From Episyrphus balteatus (lineage: Eukaryota > Arthropoda > Insecta > Diptera > Syrphidae): a DNA stretch of 64,000 nucleotides. The notes below the pieces were generated by a model that was given only the letters and a program-made list of their open reading frames with translations, was not told the origin of the DNA and did not search any database. Shown piece by piece: positions 13,889-25,420 of this stretch (its first letter is position 1; each line of letters starts with the position of its first letter). The DNA lies in the NCBI RefSeq assembly GCF_945859705.1, contig NC_079135.1:126412551-126476550 (forward strand), given 5' to 3'. A program made the position numbers and the translations under genes.

Positions 13889-14175
13889 TCAATCGCAGTC
13901 AAAACTAGTGAATCGTAGACAAAATAAGTACATTACATCCTAAACTGATAAGTTGTTTAGTCAAAACTAGTAAATCGTAGCCAAAATCTGTGAATTGGAA
14001 GAAAAAATGGTAAATCGTAGCCGAAATCACTGAATCGCAGCTGAATTTAGTAATCGCAACCGAAGTTGGAAAATAGTAATCGAAACTGAAAAGAAAAATT
14101 GCAAATGCAATTGGTAAATCGCAGATAAATCTGATGAATTTCAGCCGAAACTTATAAAACGCAGCCAATTTTTAA
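13889..14175. repeat. Decayed minisatellite, unit about 20 bases
   Basis: A degenerate tandem repeat with units such as AGTAAATCGTAGCCAAAAT, GGTAAATCGTAGCCGAAAT, ACTGAATCGCAGCTGAATT and GGTAAATCGCAGATAAAT. About ten units can be followed, with growing divergence toward the right. The open frame across it on the minus strand is a product of the repeat, not a gene. Confidence 0.75.
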
Positions 14176-14351
14176 AATTTTGTTGGAAGACCGATCTAAT
14201 CCTCAGACATGTTAAGAACTTTTGTTATTCACACAAACTGTTATAAAATATCATGTTCTAAAAAAAAATAAACTATTGACATTTATAAGACAGATCACGT
14301 CGTCGTCAGTCTAAAGAGATACTTCAAATAAAATACAAATAAAACAAATAT

Positions 14352-14367
14352 TTTGACAGCTGTCAAA
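14352..14367. promoter_or_regulatory. Perfect TALE-dimer-type palindrome
   Basis: TTTGACAGCTGTCAAA is a perfect 16-base palindrome. Its core TGACAGCTGTCA is the known preferred dimer site of MEIS/PKNOX/TGIF homeodomain proteins. It lies inside the TGACA-rich region. Binding is inferred. Confidence 0.45.
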
Positions 14368-16895
14368 CACAAACTAAGTTAGTTGACTTCTTTAAAAAAA
14401 AATATCTCTCGCAATGCGTAGTTAGTAACAATAAATTAAACATTTGAAGTTCGTATAAATTGCAAATTTCCCTTAACAAGTTGTTCATATAGAAAAACCC
14501 TGAATGAAGTTTGTTTTTTTTTCACATTCACATTATGGCTCAGGTACTTCCAAACAAATATTGATAAAATGATAAGTTTCAATCAATTAACAATGAATGT
14601 AAACAAAATTGTGTCGTCATTTTAAGCATTATTTGCAAAGTTAATTTCAACTTTATATGCAATTAAGATACGGGTAGTATTTCTAAAAGACAAATTGAAT
14701 TCAGTTTTTCTTCAAGTAATTTCCTATCGTTGTCAGTGACAGGACAATAAATGACATCTGAACGCACCACAAGAAAACAAATTAAAAATTTATCTTTGCC
14801 AAATTAATTAATTAATTGTTTTAGGTAAGTTAAAGAACAGTTTATAATTTATTTCATTTTGTTTAATGAACAAATGATAAATAAGATTTACCAAAAAATT
14901 AAAATGTGTGCATCACAAAATAATACGTTGCACTTGAACTACAAGACTAATGTGAAATTTCAATGAAGAAAGGAAATTATGTCATTTTGACAATATTTGC
15001 AAAACCATTATGTCTGACGTTTAAGGAAAAATTTCAAAAATTAAAAAAAAGAAAAAAAGGAGAATTACATTTTTTTTGTGCATTGGGCGCCATTTTTTTA
15101 AACGATTTTTATTCAGATGCTACAATTGTCATTGCGTTGGGCGCCACTTTTTAAATTTTTTTTGTCAATTTCTAAAAAATAATTTCGTTCTTTTCATTAA
15201 ATTATGTCAAACATTTGTCACATTAAATGTCATTTAATTAGGTTGTAATAATTCATTGCCATTGAACCAAAATAAACAAAAATAAACAAAAGTGAAAAAA
15301 AAAGCCAAAGCTGCTAAAAATTTAAATCCAATTAACAACTAATTCGTTAATTCCTTCAAAACAATTAGGGTTGAAAGACATCAGAGAGAGTTCGATAAGG
15401 GCTAACCCAAGATTAGACTTTTCTAAGACAAAAATAAGTAAAACATTTTATCTACCTACATTTTAAGTATTTGCGTTTTCTTTTTAACACAAGCATAAAG
15501 ATTAAAAACAACAAGTAGAAGAAGAAAAAGCCAACAAAAAAAAAAAAAGTTTCATGTTATGACACAAAAAACACCGCGAACAAAAAACCGCATCTTCTTT
15601 GGGTGAAATATCGAAGAAAACATACATCCAATCCATCCATCTACCCGCCATCAACCCTGGAATGAATGACTTAATTGAATTTTCTTATTATGTAAATCCC
15701 GTTTTAATCTAATCAATTAATCGCCTTCTACTTTTTTGTTTCCCTCAATAACTTTTGTGTGTTTGCGTTTATTTTTTTCGTCGTTGTCTTCGTTTTTATT
15801 TCTTGTTCAAGAAGTCTCAAACAAAAAAAAAACTCCCCTTCTTCAACGCTCGTGGCGGTAAATAAAATTAAAATGAGTGAAATGCAATTCAATCAAAAGC
15901 TTGTCAATGAAAATAACTTCGAAAAATTTATATTCGAATTATATAATTTCGAACTTTCGAGCTGTCAAAGCAGATTTTTCAACTGTCATACATCACTGCG
16001 TAGGTACAGTTTTCTTAACACGAAATATAAGAAAGTAAATACTTGCTAATAAAGAAAATTTCAATTACAATTGGAGAAAAAATAAATAAGAAATGTAAAC
16101 AAAGTAAAAAAAAAACCCCGAAAGAAACGACCAAAGAAGAAGAACAAAATTGATGGCCTCGTAACCTAGTCACTATTTTAGCATAACGTTGACTAAAACA
16201 ACGAAGACATGCTGCGAAGACAATGTAGACGCATATTGGTAGCGTACATATACCTGGCTATGAATTTACTCTCTGTCGTTCTGTGCCTTACCCGATTAGG
16301 TAGCATTAAGCTGGTGGAAGTAATGAGCCATCTAGTGGCTTCTTTTGACACTCATTGACATAAAATAATGGTAATATGTAAAAAGAAATAAAACCGAATC
16401 GTTTTGTTGTATGAACTATTTCCGGCGCCCAAATTATCGCAAGATTATTTTTTTATTTTTTATTTTATTATCGGCTATCAATGAATTTGTTTTTTTTTTT
16501 TTTTGCTTAGAAAAGTGTTCTACGGAGTAGTGGAGAGCTTATTATGCGAATAAATATGGTTATGACATGTGTTTTAGGTTTATAGCTTTTAAGTTTAATT
16601 TGGTTTTTAAATTAATTCAATTTGGAATTGATTAACTTTTTGGCAATGAAAGACACAATTAAAACTCTACGTGTAGTTTTGGAATAGAGGCTAATAAACT
16701 GTCAAATTTGGAAGAGTAGGGAAGATAGGTACTCTTTCAAGAATATTAACGTTGTTAAAGTGTAGTGTAAAGTAAGAAAATTGATCTTGTTACCTTGTAT
16801 CTGTCAGTTTCATCAAAGTAATGGTTGTCATTTTTGACTTTGACAAGTTCGGAAATTTTTTTTGACAACTAGAGCTACTGATTCCTTATAAAGTA

Positions 16896-16971
16896 TACAA
16901 TTTGTTTCTATAAAGCCTTACTGTTGCTAATGTTGCTTCTGTAAAGCTTTAAAGAAGCAACATTATTAGTT
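16896..16971. repeat. Short palindromic hairpin element (copy 2)
   Basis: A diverged relative of the element at 11655-11741. It contains TTGCTTCTGTAAAGCTTTAA followed by GAAGCAACATTATTAGTTGG, an imperfect inverted repeat around the same AAGCTT core. Confidence 0.5.
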
Positions 16972-17171
16972 GGTCAGTACGTCATCTAAGTCTCTGTATA
17001 ACAAGAAATTAAGGAAAAAGTTTAACTTTATTGTTATACTGTTATACAAAAAATATATCTCGGCCAATTTACGTCTGATTTTTTGTTAGAGAAATACATA
17101 AAGAGCTAAAACTTATTATAAGAAATAAAGACAAAAATTAAATACAAAACTTATTCGATTGAAGTCAATAT

Positions 17172-17594
17172 TAGGTGTGTTTTTTATTACCACCGGTCTT
17201 AACTGGACAAAAAAAACGCCTCGGGGCTTAACCTGAAATCTTGGCAGCACTGCATATTGAATGTCATTTTTTCGCTTTCGGGTTTTTCTTGTATTTTTTC
17301 TTGTATGTTTTACAAAGAGACACAAAAATGTATGCTACTAAAACTAGTTAAATACATTTTGTCATTCCAAAAGTGAGTTTTCACGTTTTTAAACAAATTC
17401 TAAACAATTTTTGAAAAAAATAGTTTGGTAGCACAGATTTAAAACTGTTCAAAAAGTTAAGCCCAGAAAAATCTCCGGGCTAAACAAGTAAGCCCACGGG
17501 GCTAAGGTGTTGTTGTATTTAACATGTAAAATGCTTAGCCCCGACTGCGTTTTATTTGTCCAGTTAAGCCCGGTGGTAATAAAAAACACACCTA
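17172..17594. mobile_element. 423-bp MITE with TA target site
   Basis: The left end TAGGTGTGTTTTTTATTACC is repeated in inverted form at the right end and continues through ACCGGKCTTAACTGGACAAA for roughly 50 bases with few differences. TA is present at both outer edges, as expected for Tc1/mariner-type insertion. The interior encodes nothing recognisable, so it is a non-autonomous element. Confidence 0.8.
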
Positions 17595-19839
17595 TTGTAT
17601 TTGACTCCAAGTATTCAGTATATTATAGCGATTAGAGATATTTGGTAAAGCAACTGGAAGCGTTCAAATTTGTGCTCTCTGAAATCACGCCAGGAGAAAT
17701 TGCGCCAGATTTTTTTTAGATGCAATGGAATTTTGGGTTTTTTTGTCTCCAAGGTGTGTGTAATATGAAGATGTTGGTAAAGTAAAATAGACGTATGACG
17801 TTATGTACCCTATGATGGAAAAAAAAAAACTGAAAATAACACTAATCAGTAGTAAAAATACACTATTAAAAATAAGTTTTAATTCATTTGACTTTTAAAA
17901 CTTGAAACTAAATTAAAAACAAATAGTTTATCCTGGAACGCAAATTCGGAAATCGGTGGGAACTTTATTTTCCTTCCTTTTTTTCGCCGCCTTCATGAAC
18001 CAGACAAGATTTGGAAAAAAAGATGTGGTACCTTTTCTCAGTTGATAGTGAATAATTTAATTTTATAATTTCGTTTATTAAAAGTTCAATAACTTTGATT
18101 TCCCAGATTTTTCTAGCGATTCGCAAGTCATAAAAGGGCCCTAATTTAAAAAAAGAATTGTTCGAAAATTTTCGATTGGATTTTGTCTAAAAAAAAAGGA
18201 TAAATGGTATCTAATAAAGGTACTTAGATTTCATGTGCGTGGTTGACCGACGGCATCATTATCCTGTAGTTTTTTCATCCAAGATCTTGCGATTGGGTTG
18301 CCAGATCCATCAAAGTCAAATGCGTACGTTTATTTTAGTTATTATTTTTCGCATTTTGGAAAAAGATCGTCAATATATTTTTTTGCGTTAAAACGTTACT
18401 TAAATTTAATTGAAAGATTAGTTTTTGACATTTCTCTGATATCTGTCAAAAAATTTAACACAAAATAGACACATGGTATTGTTTCATGAAACTGCCGTCG
18501 GCCGGCGGCAATGTCATCAAAAATCAAATTTGACTTGCCATGAATTTTCTCAACGAAAGAATGTATGTAGCTATATTTTCTAGAAAACACATCAATTTTA
18601 AACCATTTCAATTATCTATTTTTAAAATATCTATTTTTGAAATGATGTTGTGCCTTCCAGAATGAAGGAGAAAAAATAATAATAAAATCTCAGCAATGGC
18701 CAATAAATCACGTTTACTTAGCAGCGCGCCCAAAAAAAAAATAAAACTAAATTCTCTCTATTTACAGTTAGAAATAAAATATATGACGCAATGATGCAAA
18801 ATAAATTAGGCTGCCAACAAACGAAAATCCAAGAATATAATAGGAGCATTTATCCGCCGCATGTTGATTTTTAACACAAACTTTTGCTAACATTAAAAAT
18901 TCCTTTTGGATATAAAAATTAATCAAACAAAACGAATTACTCACGTTTATAAAGAAATTTCGAGTAATCACAATCCATGGTTGCTTCTGGTTAGTATAAT
19001 TTTATTTTATTTTTTTTATTGTGTTGATGCCTTAAGGCAAACAAAAAAAGAGATCTTCTTGATGACAGCTGCTGCTACTGTTATATTGTTAATGTTTGCC
19101 AATTTGTCAAATTAGCACTTTTTTTCTTTTACAAAAGGTAAATAAAAGAATTGAAAGAAAAAATCAATAAACTAAAGAAAAAAACACACACAAAACACTG
19201 ATTGCACACGCACTGATTAAATATTTTATTGATATTTGTTGTTTAATTATACAAAATATAACAAAATAACATATTAACTGACAGAACAAACTGACAATTG
19301 CACTAACAAAACAACATATGTAGACAATCAAAGTGATTGTCAAATAATAATATTTTTTCTTTTTTTTTAATTTTATTTGATTTGATGTGTTGCACAAATA
19401 ATTGTTGTGAGAGAGAAATCCGCGTAAATGATTGGGTTCTTCTTTACCACTTGTCTATCAATTTAATTAGATTATCAGTGAATGACTGACAGGCCATTAT
19501 CGTTGTCTCTTCGTGTCAACACATGGGGACATTCACACTATTTTTTACTCCTATAATACTTCTTTTCGGTTTAATTTCAAATGGCAGATTTATCTGTCAA
19601 AAATAGTTGTCAAATTGGACACAATTGACACTACTGTATCTAAACCGACAAATAACAAACTATCAAATAAATTTAACGCAAAATAGAAACATTGCAAATT
19701 TGAATTTTGCATTTAACGCGCGCACCTGTCTTCCATTTGACACATTCATGTACATTTCAATTTTAACAATTTGACAGAAATGATAGATAAATAGATGTCA
19801 CTATTTGTCATGTCACCGCATCCGAACGAATGACGGTAA
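17595..19839. other. Non-coding DNA; no gene seen
   Basis: No gene supported. TGACA-type sites continue (near 18424, 18446, 19101, 19338, 19585, 19598, 19735 and 19765). Small open frames overlap on both strands and look like chance. Confidence 0.45.
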
Positions 19840-20500
19840 TTTGGCTAAGCCCACAATGATAGGGTTTGGGGGCGCAAACTTCAAAAAGCGCGAAAACAAT
19901 ATGATTTCGCACCTCTTCGGTCACACAAAACGCTTAACAAGAATAATTAATTTATTAATATAAATTTTCGGCGCGACATTCGACAACGATACGGCGGTAG
20001 CGACAACGACAAACGATGCAATATCTGTACGTATCTGTACAAGAAACGGTTAATTTCTCATTGACGCGACGGCAGCATAAACAAAACTACTGACTAGCTG
20101 GCTGGGTTGGCTGATGGCTAGCAGGCGGCGGGCGGGTATTTTTCAATCAGCAAAAGACTTTGCTCTGCACAATTGGAGTTGTGTTCCTTTCCTCCACACA
20201 AATGATATACACAGAACACAGAGCAGAGAGAGAGATACACTTATTCAAGTGTTGGTAAAGAGAGATAAAGAGGGAGAGAGAGAGAAAGAGAGCAACGGCC
20301 GTGTCGGTTGTCGTCGCCGGCTAGGCAAAAAGGCACAAAGCAACAACAACAACTATGACAACCCCCACTTTTTTTTGTATTTCTTTGGTTTTTTGGTTTC
20401 TCTCTCCAAATATAAAAATATATCTATGGATCAAGCTAAAAGTTCTCTAATCCCCAACACACAACACTCATTCGTCTTTGTGCGTTGCGTATGACTTTGG
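19840..20500. promoter_or_regulatory. GC-richer, GAGA-rich island; candidate promoter or enhancer
   Basis: Composition changes from AT-rich to mixed, with CG-containing stretches (GGCGCGACATTCGACAACG, GCAGGCGGCGGGCGGG). A GAGA tract runs over 20221-20292, CAACAACAAC lies near 20340, and a GGTCACAC core, as in the fly Motif-1 promoter element, is at 19919-19926. GAGA tracts bind GAGA factor in flies. A long frame at 20114-20494 has no domain and is probably chance. Transcription start and direction cannot be fixed. Confidence 0.35.
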
Positions 20501-21609
20501 GTTTTGTATGCCTTTTGGATATGAGAGATACAGCCAGAGAACTCAATTTGAAAATGAGTAACATTTAATGGAGGAGAAATACAGTAAGTAGGTAGGTTAT
20601 AGTATGTTTTGGTTTTTTTGAGTTGGATATGGAAGTTTGTTGTTGAGTGTTGAAGTGACCCATACTTTAATGTCGCCAGAGTATTATATGGTTGTTTTCT
20701 TTCTTTCTGTTGTTTTCATCAAGTCTGTGTTTTTTTTTTTTTTTTGGTTGGTTGGACTTTTTTTTACTTTTGGATGTATCTCTAGCTTTTTGATAGTAAT
20801 CTTTTATCTTAAGCTGTGTGAATGTTAAAAATTATGTATCTTTATGTATTGCTTACGAAGTGACAAAGTTATTGAGTAGTGTTGCCAGCTAGAGAAGGCT
20901 TGGCAGAGGTTTTGATTTATTGCTTTTTCTTGTAGGAAGGGCATTTTATTTTGAGTTACGAGTAAATAAGGGATATGGTTGGGAGAGCTATTGGTTTAGA
21001 AACCACCTATGTTCTTAATTTTTAATAAATACACATAATTAGATTAGGGTTGCCAATTTACTGCATAAGTGGCGCCCAACGAGAGGACAACTTGACGTTT
21101 CATCCGTTAATATTCCTTATTATGTCTTATAGGCCTCGTTTCATAATTAAAAATGGCGCCCAACAAGAGATTTTATCTAGGTAATTTTCTTTGGTTTTAT
21201 TCTTTAAGATATCTATGATCTTCACTTCCCGTTATGAATTAAACGCATCAGGAGAATTTTTTCTAATTTAATTTCTAGATCAAAGAAGATATAACATTGA
21301 TTAAGTACCTGAAAATGGCGCCCAACGGGAGGACATTTTTTGTCAAATTTAGACAATAATTAGTTAATGTTATACCTCTCTTTGGGAAAACTCTGTAGAC
21401 TATTTTTTCTACATGTTAGATGTTTTGTTCTAAAAAAAATAAAATTAAAAAAAAAATGGCGCCCAACAAAAGAGCATATTAGTATTAGATAATATAAGAC
21501 ATCAGCTCATCTCACATAAGTGCCGTTCAAAAAAGGGTACATTAGAGTATAGTGAGCTTTATTTTTCCGATCACAGTAGAATAGCAGTAGAAAAGTAATA
21601 CCACTATAT
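20501..21609. other. Non-coding DNA with four minus-strand motif copies
   Basis: No gene supported. The last 550 bases hold four copies of the 10-bp core on the minus strand (21070, 21154, 21316, 21457). Two are followed on the plus strand by a similar AACGRGAGGAC tail. An 8-base target-site copy at 21602-21609 flanks the next element. Confidence 0.5.
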
Positions 21610-22949
21610 TAGGGTGGGTCAAAAAAATCGAAATTCTTTTTTTTGAATTGGTACTCCGAAAAATCGATTGCTAGACCCCTCTAGAATATACACACCAAAT
21701 ATGAGCTCTTTATATTAATGGGAAGGTCCTCCGCTTTGCAATTTTCCATTTTTACATCAAGCTTCTACTAAAAAAAAAAAATTTTTTTATTAATTGACTT
21801 TTTAGCAAATTTCTTTTCATATTCTTGTAGGAAATTGAACGCTCTACAAAAAAGGCTTTATACACTTTTTTCGTTTATCTAACCGTTGAATAGATATTTG
21901 AGGTCCAAAAATCGAGAAAATCTTTAAAAAATCGTTTTTTGTTCTTAATTTTGTAACAAATTGAAAAATTATAATGATCAAACGCGCAAGACATATTCTT
22001 GTTGAAAATTGATTGCTCCACAAAAAAGGTCTTATTAACTTTTTTCATTAATCTAACCATTCTAAAGATATTCGAGGTCAAAGTTCAAAAAAAATATAAA
22101 AACATTTTATATTTTTAAAAAATTTCTAATTCACTGAAACTTCATTATTTTCAAATTAGCAAGATATATTCTTGTAGGGGCTTAAACGTTCTACAAAAAA
22201 TTCCTTGGAATGAAATTGATTGCTTTAACCGTTTAGAAGATATTCGTATCCAAACCAATGCTCACTGATTTCAATAGTTTTCTTATGACCCGTATGCATT
22301 GCGATTTGGATACGAATATCTTCTAAACGGTTAAAGCAATCAATTTCATTCCAAGGAATTTTTTGTAGAACGTTTAAGCCCCTACAAGAATATATCTTGC
22401 TAATTTGAAAATAATGAAGTTTCAGTGAATTAGAAATTTTTTAAAAATATAAAATGTTTTTATATTTTTTTTTAACTTTGACCTCGAATATCTTTAGAAT
22501 GGTTAGATTAATGAAAAAAGTTAATAAGACCTTTTTTGTGGAGCAATCAATTTTCAACAAGAATATGTCTTGCGCGTTTGATCATTATAATTTTTCAATT
22601 TGTTACAAAATTAAGAACAAAAAACGATTTTTTAAAGATTTTCTCGATTTTTGGACCTCAAATATCTATTCAACGGTTAGATAAACGAAAAAAGTGTATA
22701 AGGCCTTTTTTGTAGAGCGTTCAATTTCCTACAAGAATATGAAAAGAAATTTGCTAAAAAGTCAATTAATAAAAAAATTATTTTTTTTTAATAGAAGCTT
22801 GATGTAAAAATGGAAAATTGCAAAGCGGAGGACCTTCCCATTAATATAAAGAGCTCATATTTGGTGTGTATATTCTAGAGGTGTCTAGCAATCGATTTTT
22901 GGGAGTACCAAATCAAAAAAAAAATTTTCGATTTTTTTGACCCACCCTA
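21610..22949. mobile_element. 1340-bp palindromic (foldback) hAT-like element
   Basis: Two arms of about 645 bp (21610-22254 and 22305-22949) are near-identical inverted copies around a 50-base spacer. The ends are TAGGGTGGGTCAAAAAAATC and its complement. The 8 bases CACTATAT flank both sides exactly (21602-21609 and 22950-22957). Ends starting YAGNG with 8-bp duplications are typical of the hAT superfamily. The arms encode the same chance peptide on opposite strands (21875-22081 minus and 22454-22684 plus), which shows how similar they are. There is no transposase, so it depends on an enzyme made elsewhere. Confidence 0.9.
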
Positions 22950-22957
22950 CACTATAT

Positions 22958-23589
22958 ATATATATCCACCATGTTTGACAGAAGGTTATACGTACAACTA
23001 TCAGCTTTTACTCTTACAATTGCCAGCATTTCGCGCCGTAAGCGACATGGCGTTTACGATAATTTTGTTTACAGAAAAATCTTTATTACTTTTTGGTTTT
23101 AGACTTATTGGTGACTTATTTGATGTGAATTTTTTTCTTGAGCAATTGTTGATAAGATTAAGAACAAAAAGTTATATCTTTTTCGTTCTAAGTTTTTGAA
23201 AAATGCATTTGTAAGCTGTCCATATTTATAATTTATATTGGGGCGTGCAATAATTTGGTGGGCTCGATATTATACCATTCTCGCCTATATCCTGGAAAGA
23301 ATATTTGTTGTATTAAATGGCGCCCAACATAAAGCCCAACAGATACAAAAATGGAACAAAATCGTTGAATTGATCAAATCTGTAAGGATAAAAAACCTAA
23401 ACAAACAACCTTTAATTTTTCGGAGTAAAAAAGGATTCCAACTGAAAAAAAGCATTAGGAACTCCAGGAGGAGTAAGAATTAATGTAAAGAAACTGTGAT
23501 GTCACAACAGTTTAGGTATTAAAATGGGCACTTGACTTAATATCTCCGAGCGATCAATAGCATTCGCGTCAAAGTTGAATTATTTCTCG
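22958..23589. other. Non-coding DNA
   Basis: No gene supported. One minus-strand motif copy lies at 23318-23327. A short AT dinucleotide run adjoins the end of the palindromic element. Confidence 0.45.
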
Positions 23590-24010
23590 GTAGTTATTTG
23601 TACTCCCTTGTAAAACTGCAAAAATATGTGCCTAAGTTTTGCGGGAGCGAAAATTTCAGCATTATCAGCTGGACTAAGCACACATCAATAGACTTTTCGA
23701 GGACTGCCAAAAATTGGAAATCTACATCAACACAACAAAGTAAAAACTTGTGCGCTTGGATAGATGTCTCCGAAACGGCTTAAAGAATTTCTGGTCAAGA
23801 ATCCATGCAATCTTTAATAAAAAGACGTGATTGGCATTCTATTGGAGACAAGCTTCGAAATAGAGCCCGGCACCTCAAGAAGGCATAAGAGTCGGAAGAC
23901 TAACAAGTTCATGGCGGAGAACCGTCGAGGAAGAGTCAGCACAACCTGGAAATAGCTGGAAGGAGCAGAAACCGTCCACAATGGCTCGTCGGTGTAGACC
24001 CCATTTTGTT
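23590..24010 (+). pseudogene. LINE C-terminal remnant
   Basis: In the plus direction, with stops, one reads QSLIKRRDWHSIGDKLR (about 23808-23860). This resembles the conserved QIKRRKWRWIGHTLRK segment near the C-terminus of several animal LINE reverse-transcriptase proteins. GEPSRKSQHNLEIAGRSRN and PQWLV follow, in the places of the usual RGRPxxTWRR and RxRWRxxV blocks. The region is also less AT-rich than its surroundings, as expected of old coding sequence. It is heavily decayed and lacks the catalytic domain. The family is uncertain. Confidence 0.5.
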
Positions 24011-24248
24011 GGCTTTCACAAGAAATATTGAGCAAACCTAATCAATGTTACAGCATTATTCTTTTGTCAGAGCTTTTGTATAATCCAGCAGCCCATTGCA
24101 CCCCTTGCATGAATGAGGCACCATCTTATTCGCTACTTTGGCCTTAAAAACTATTATTCAAGAATAAAACCTGGGCAATTTTTCTTTATCTTCCTACCCT
24201 TCCTACTTAGCATAAAGGCTGAAGAGACTTTTGAAGCAAATACAAAAT

Positions 24249-24311
24249 TGGCGCCCAATGTGAAGCCTATCATTGGGCGCCACTTTGAGTGAAGCCTTTC
24301 ATTGGGCGCCA
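24249..24311. repeat. Inverted and tandem cluster of the GTTGGGCGCCA-type motif
   Basis: Three motif cores sit within 63 bases: one minus (24249-24258) and two plus (24273-24282, 24302-24311). The two plus copies belong to a 29-base tandem duplication whose unit begins GTGAAGCC and ends GGCGCCACTTTGA. The minus copy shares the GTGAAGCC neighbour. This is the point where motif orientation switches for the whole array. Confidence 0.85.
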
Positions 24312-24699
24312 CTTTGAATTAATTTTAGATACAACTATTACAAAAAGTATGGAAGATGTCTCAAATATTTTGAAGATTGATACGTTAAAATAATACGGGT
24401 AAGATACCTAAGCTTTTAGTACATACTTTAGATCTTAAACAACATAGCACTAGTTTTAAAAATATATTCATAACCTTGCCCAGTATTCACAAAATAAAAA
24501 AACCAAAATAAAAGTGCCCATAGATTAACAAGCAAAAATTAATCTCCTGAACTCGCTGAAAGGCCATTTGTTGTGCGATCAAGAGAATGGGACACATTCA
24601 ATGAAAGTGGAACTAATATCATTTAGTCAGAGAGTCTGCCATTCAATAATATTCAAATGAGACTCCAAAACCGACCCATATTTGAATGGCACCGCTGAC

Positions 24700-25420
24700 C
24701 AGAATCCCAGATTCATGTTTTTTTTTTTTTTATTCTTATTCATCTTCACTTCATCTCGGTCGAAACTGTCAGAGGAATATACTCTACTTCACACAACTCC
24801 ACCACCACTACACCACTTGGGATTGTGCCTCATCGATTTTCTGTGAATGAAAGCAACGCTTTGTTTCCCACCAGATGGACATGAAGCTGGACACAGAGAG
24901 ACAACGTTGTATAGGGGAGTGTGGCAGGAGGATTATTGTAGGATAGGCTGTCATTATTATGAAATTACTGATAATCGATCTCGCCTGCCTCCTGATGATG
25001 TCCCTCCTTCCCATTCAAGCTTGGAATAAAAGATTAATAAAAGAAAAGACCATAAGGAAAAAAAAAAGCTAAAAAAAAAAAATAAATGTCTCCTCTCTCA
25101 TGAATAATTCAACAATTTGCTTCTTTTTCCCCGTGTGTACGAAAAAAGAATTTAATAATGAACTCTCCATTCTGACCCACGTTGTCGTCGTCGAAGTCGT
25201 AGTCGTAGTCGACGGCAACAACGGCGACAGACTTCGTAGACGACAGACAGCCACTTCAAAATGAGTGAGCTCTATACACAACACAACAGCGAGAATGGTA
25301 CAACAAAGTCCACCAAGAGATGGAGCACCAGTAAGCAAAGCAAGTAAGTAAGCAAGCAAGCAAGCAAACAGTATGCAAAAAGGGTGCGGGTTGCCCCTTA
25401 GCCCACACTCCCCATTTTAG
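24700..25420. promoter_or_regulatory. GC-richer island with trinucleotide and GCAA repeats
   Basis: A local rise in GC, with GTCGTCGTCGAAGTCGTAG (about 25182-25212), CAACAACGGCGACAG and a GCAA/GTAA tetranucleotide tract at about 25333-25370. Two overlapping minus-strand frames (25069-25359 and 25256-25666) are low-complexity and unconvincing. It resembles fly 5' untranslated or regulatory DNA; direction and role are not shown. Confidence 0.3.

Larger units (their letters stand above)
14176..17171. other. Non-coding DNA; no gene seen
   Basis: No gene supported. It includes two copies of the GTTGGGCGCCA-type motif at 15083-15092 and 15137-15146 and a one-mismatch copy at 16423-16432. Near 16140-16340 it is somewhat less AT-rich. 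Confidence 0.45.
12600..19800. promoter_or_regulatory. Candidate cluster of TGACA (TALE-homeodomain-type) sites
   Basis: By eye I count about 25 copies of TTTGACA or its complement in 7.3 kb. That compares with roughly 11 in the first 12.5 kb and about 26 in the 44 kb to the right. The core TGACA/TGTCA is the binding preference of MEIS/Homothorax and TGIF-type homeodomain proteins. Both orientations are mixed. The enrichment is seen directly; an enhancer role is inference, and decayed repeats carrying TGACA could also cause it. Confidence 0.35.

Noticed and set aside
20114..20494. 126-codon plus-strand frame in the GAGA island
   Set aside because: Composition follows the GAGA repeat; no splice pattern or homology visible.
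21875..22684. Two identical peptides on opposite strands
   Set aside because: They are mirror translations of the palindrome arms, not genes.
21070..24258. Primer-binding sites of LTR retrotransposons
   Set aside because: No LTR pairs, polypurine tracts or gag/pol remains adjoin any copy, and the flank consensus YTTT is on the wrong side for a shared LTR end. Kept only as an alternative reading of the motif.
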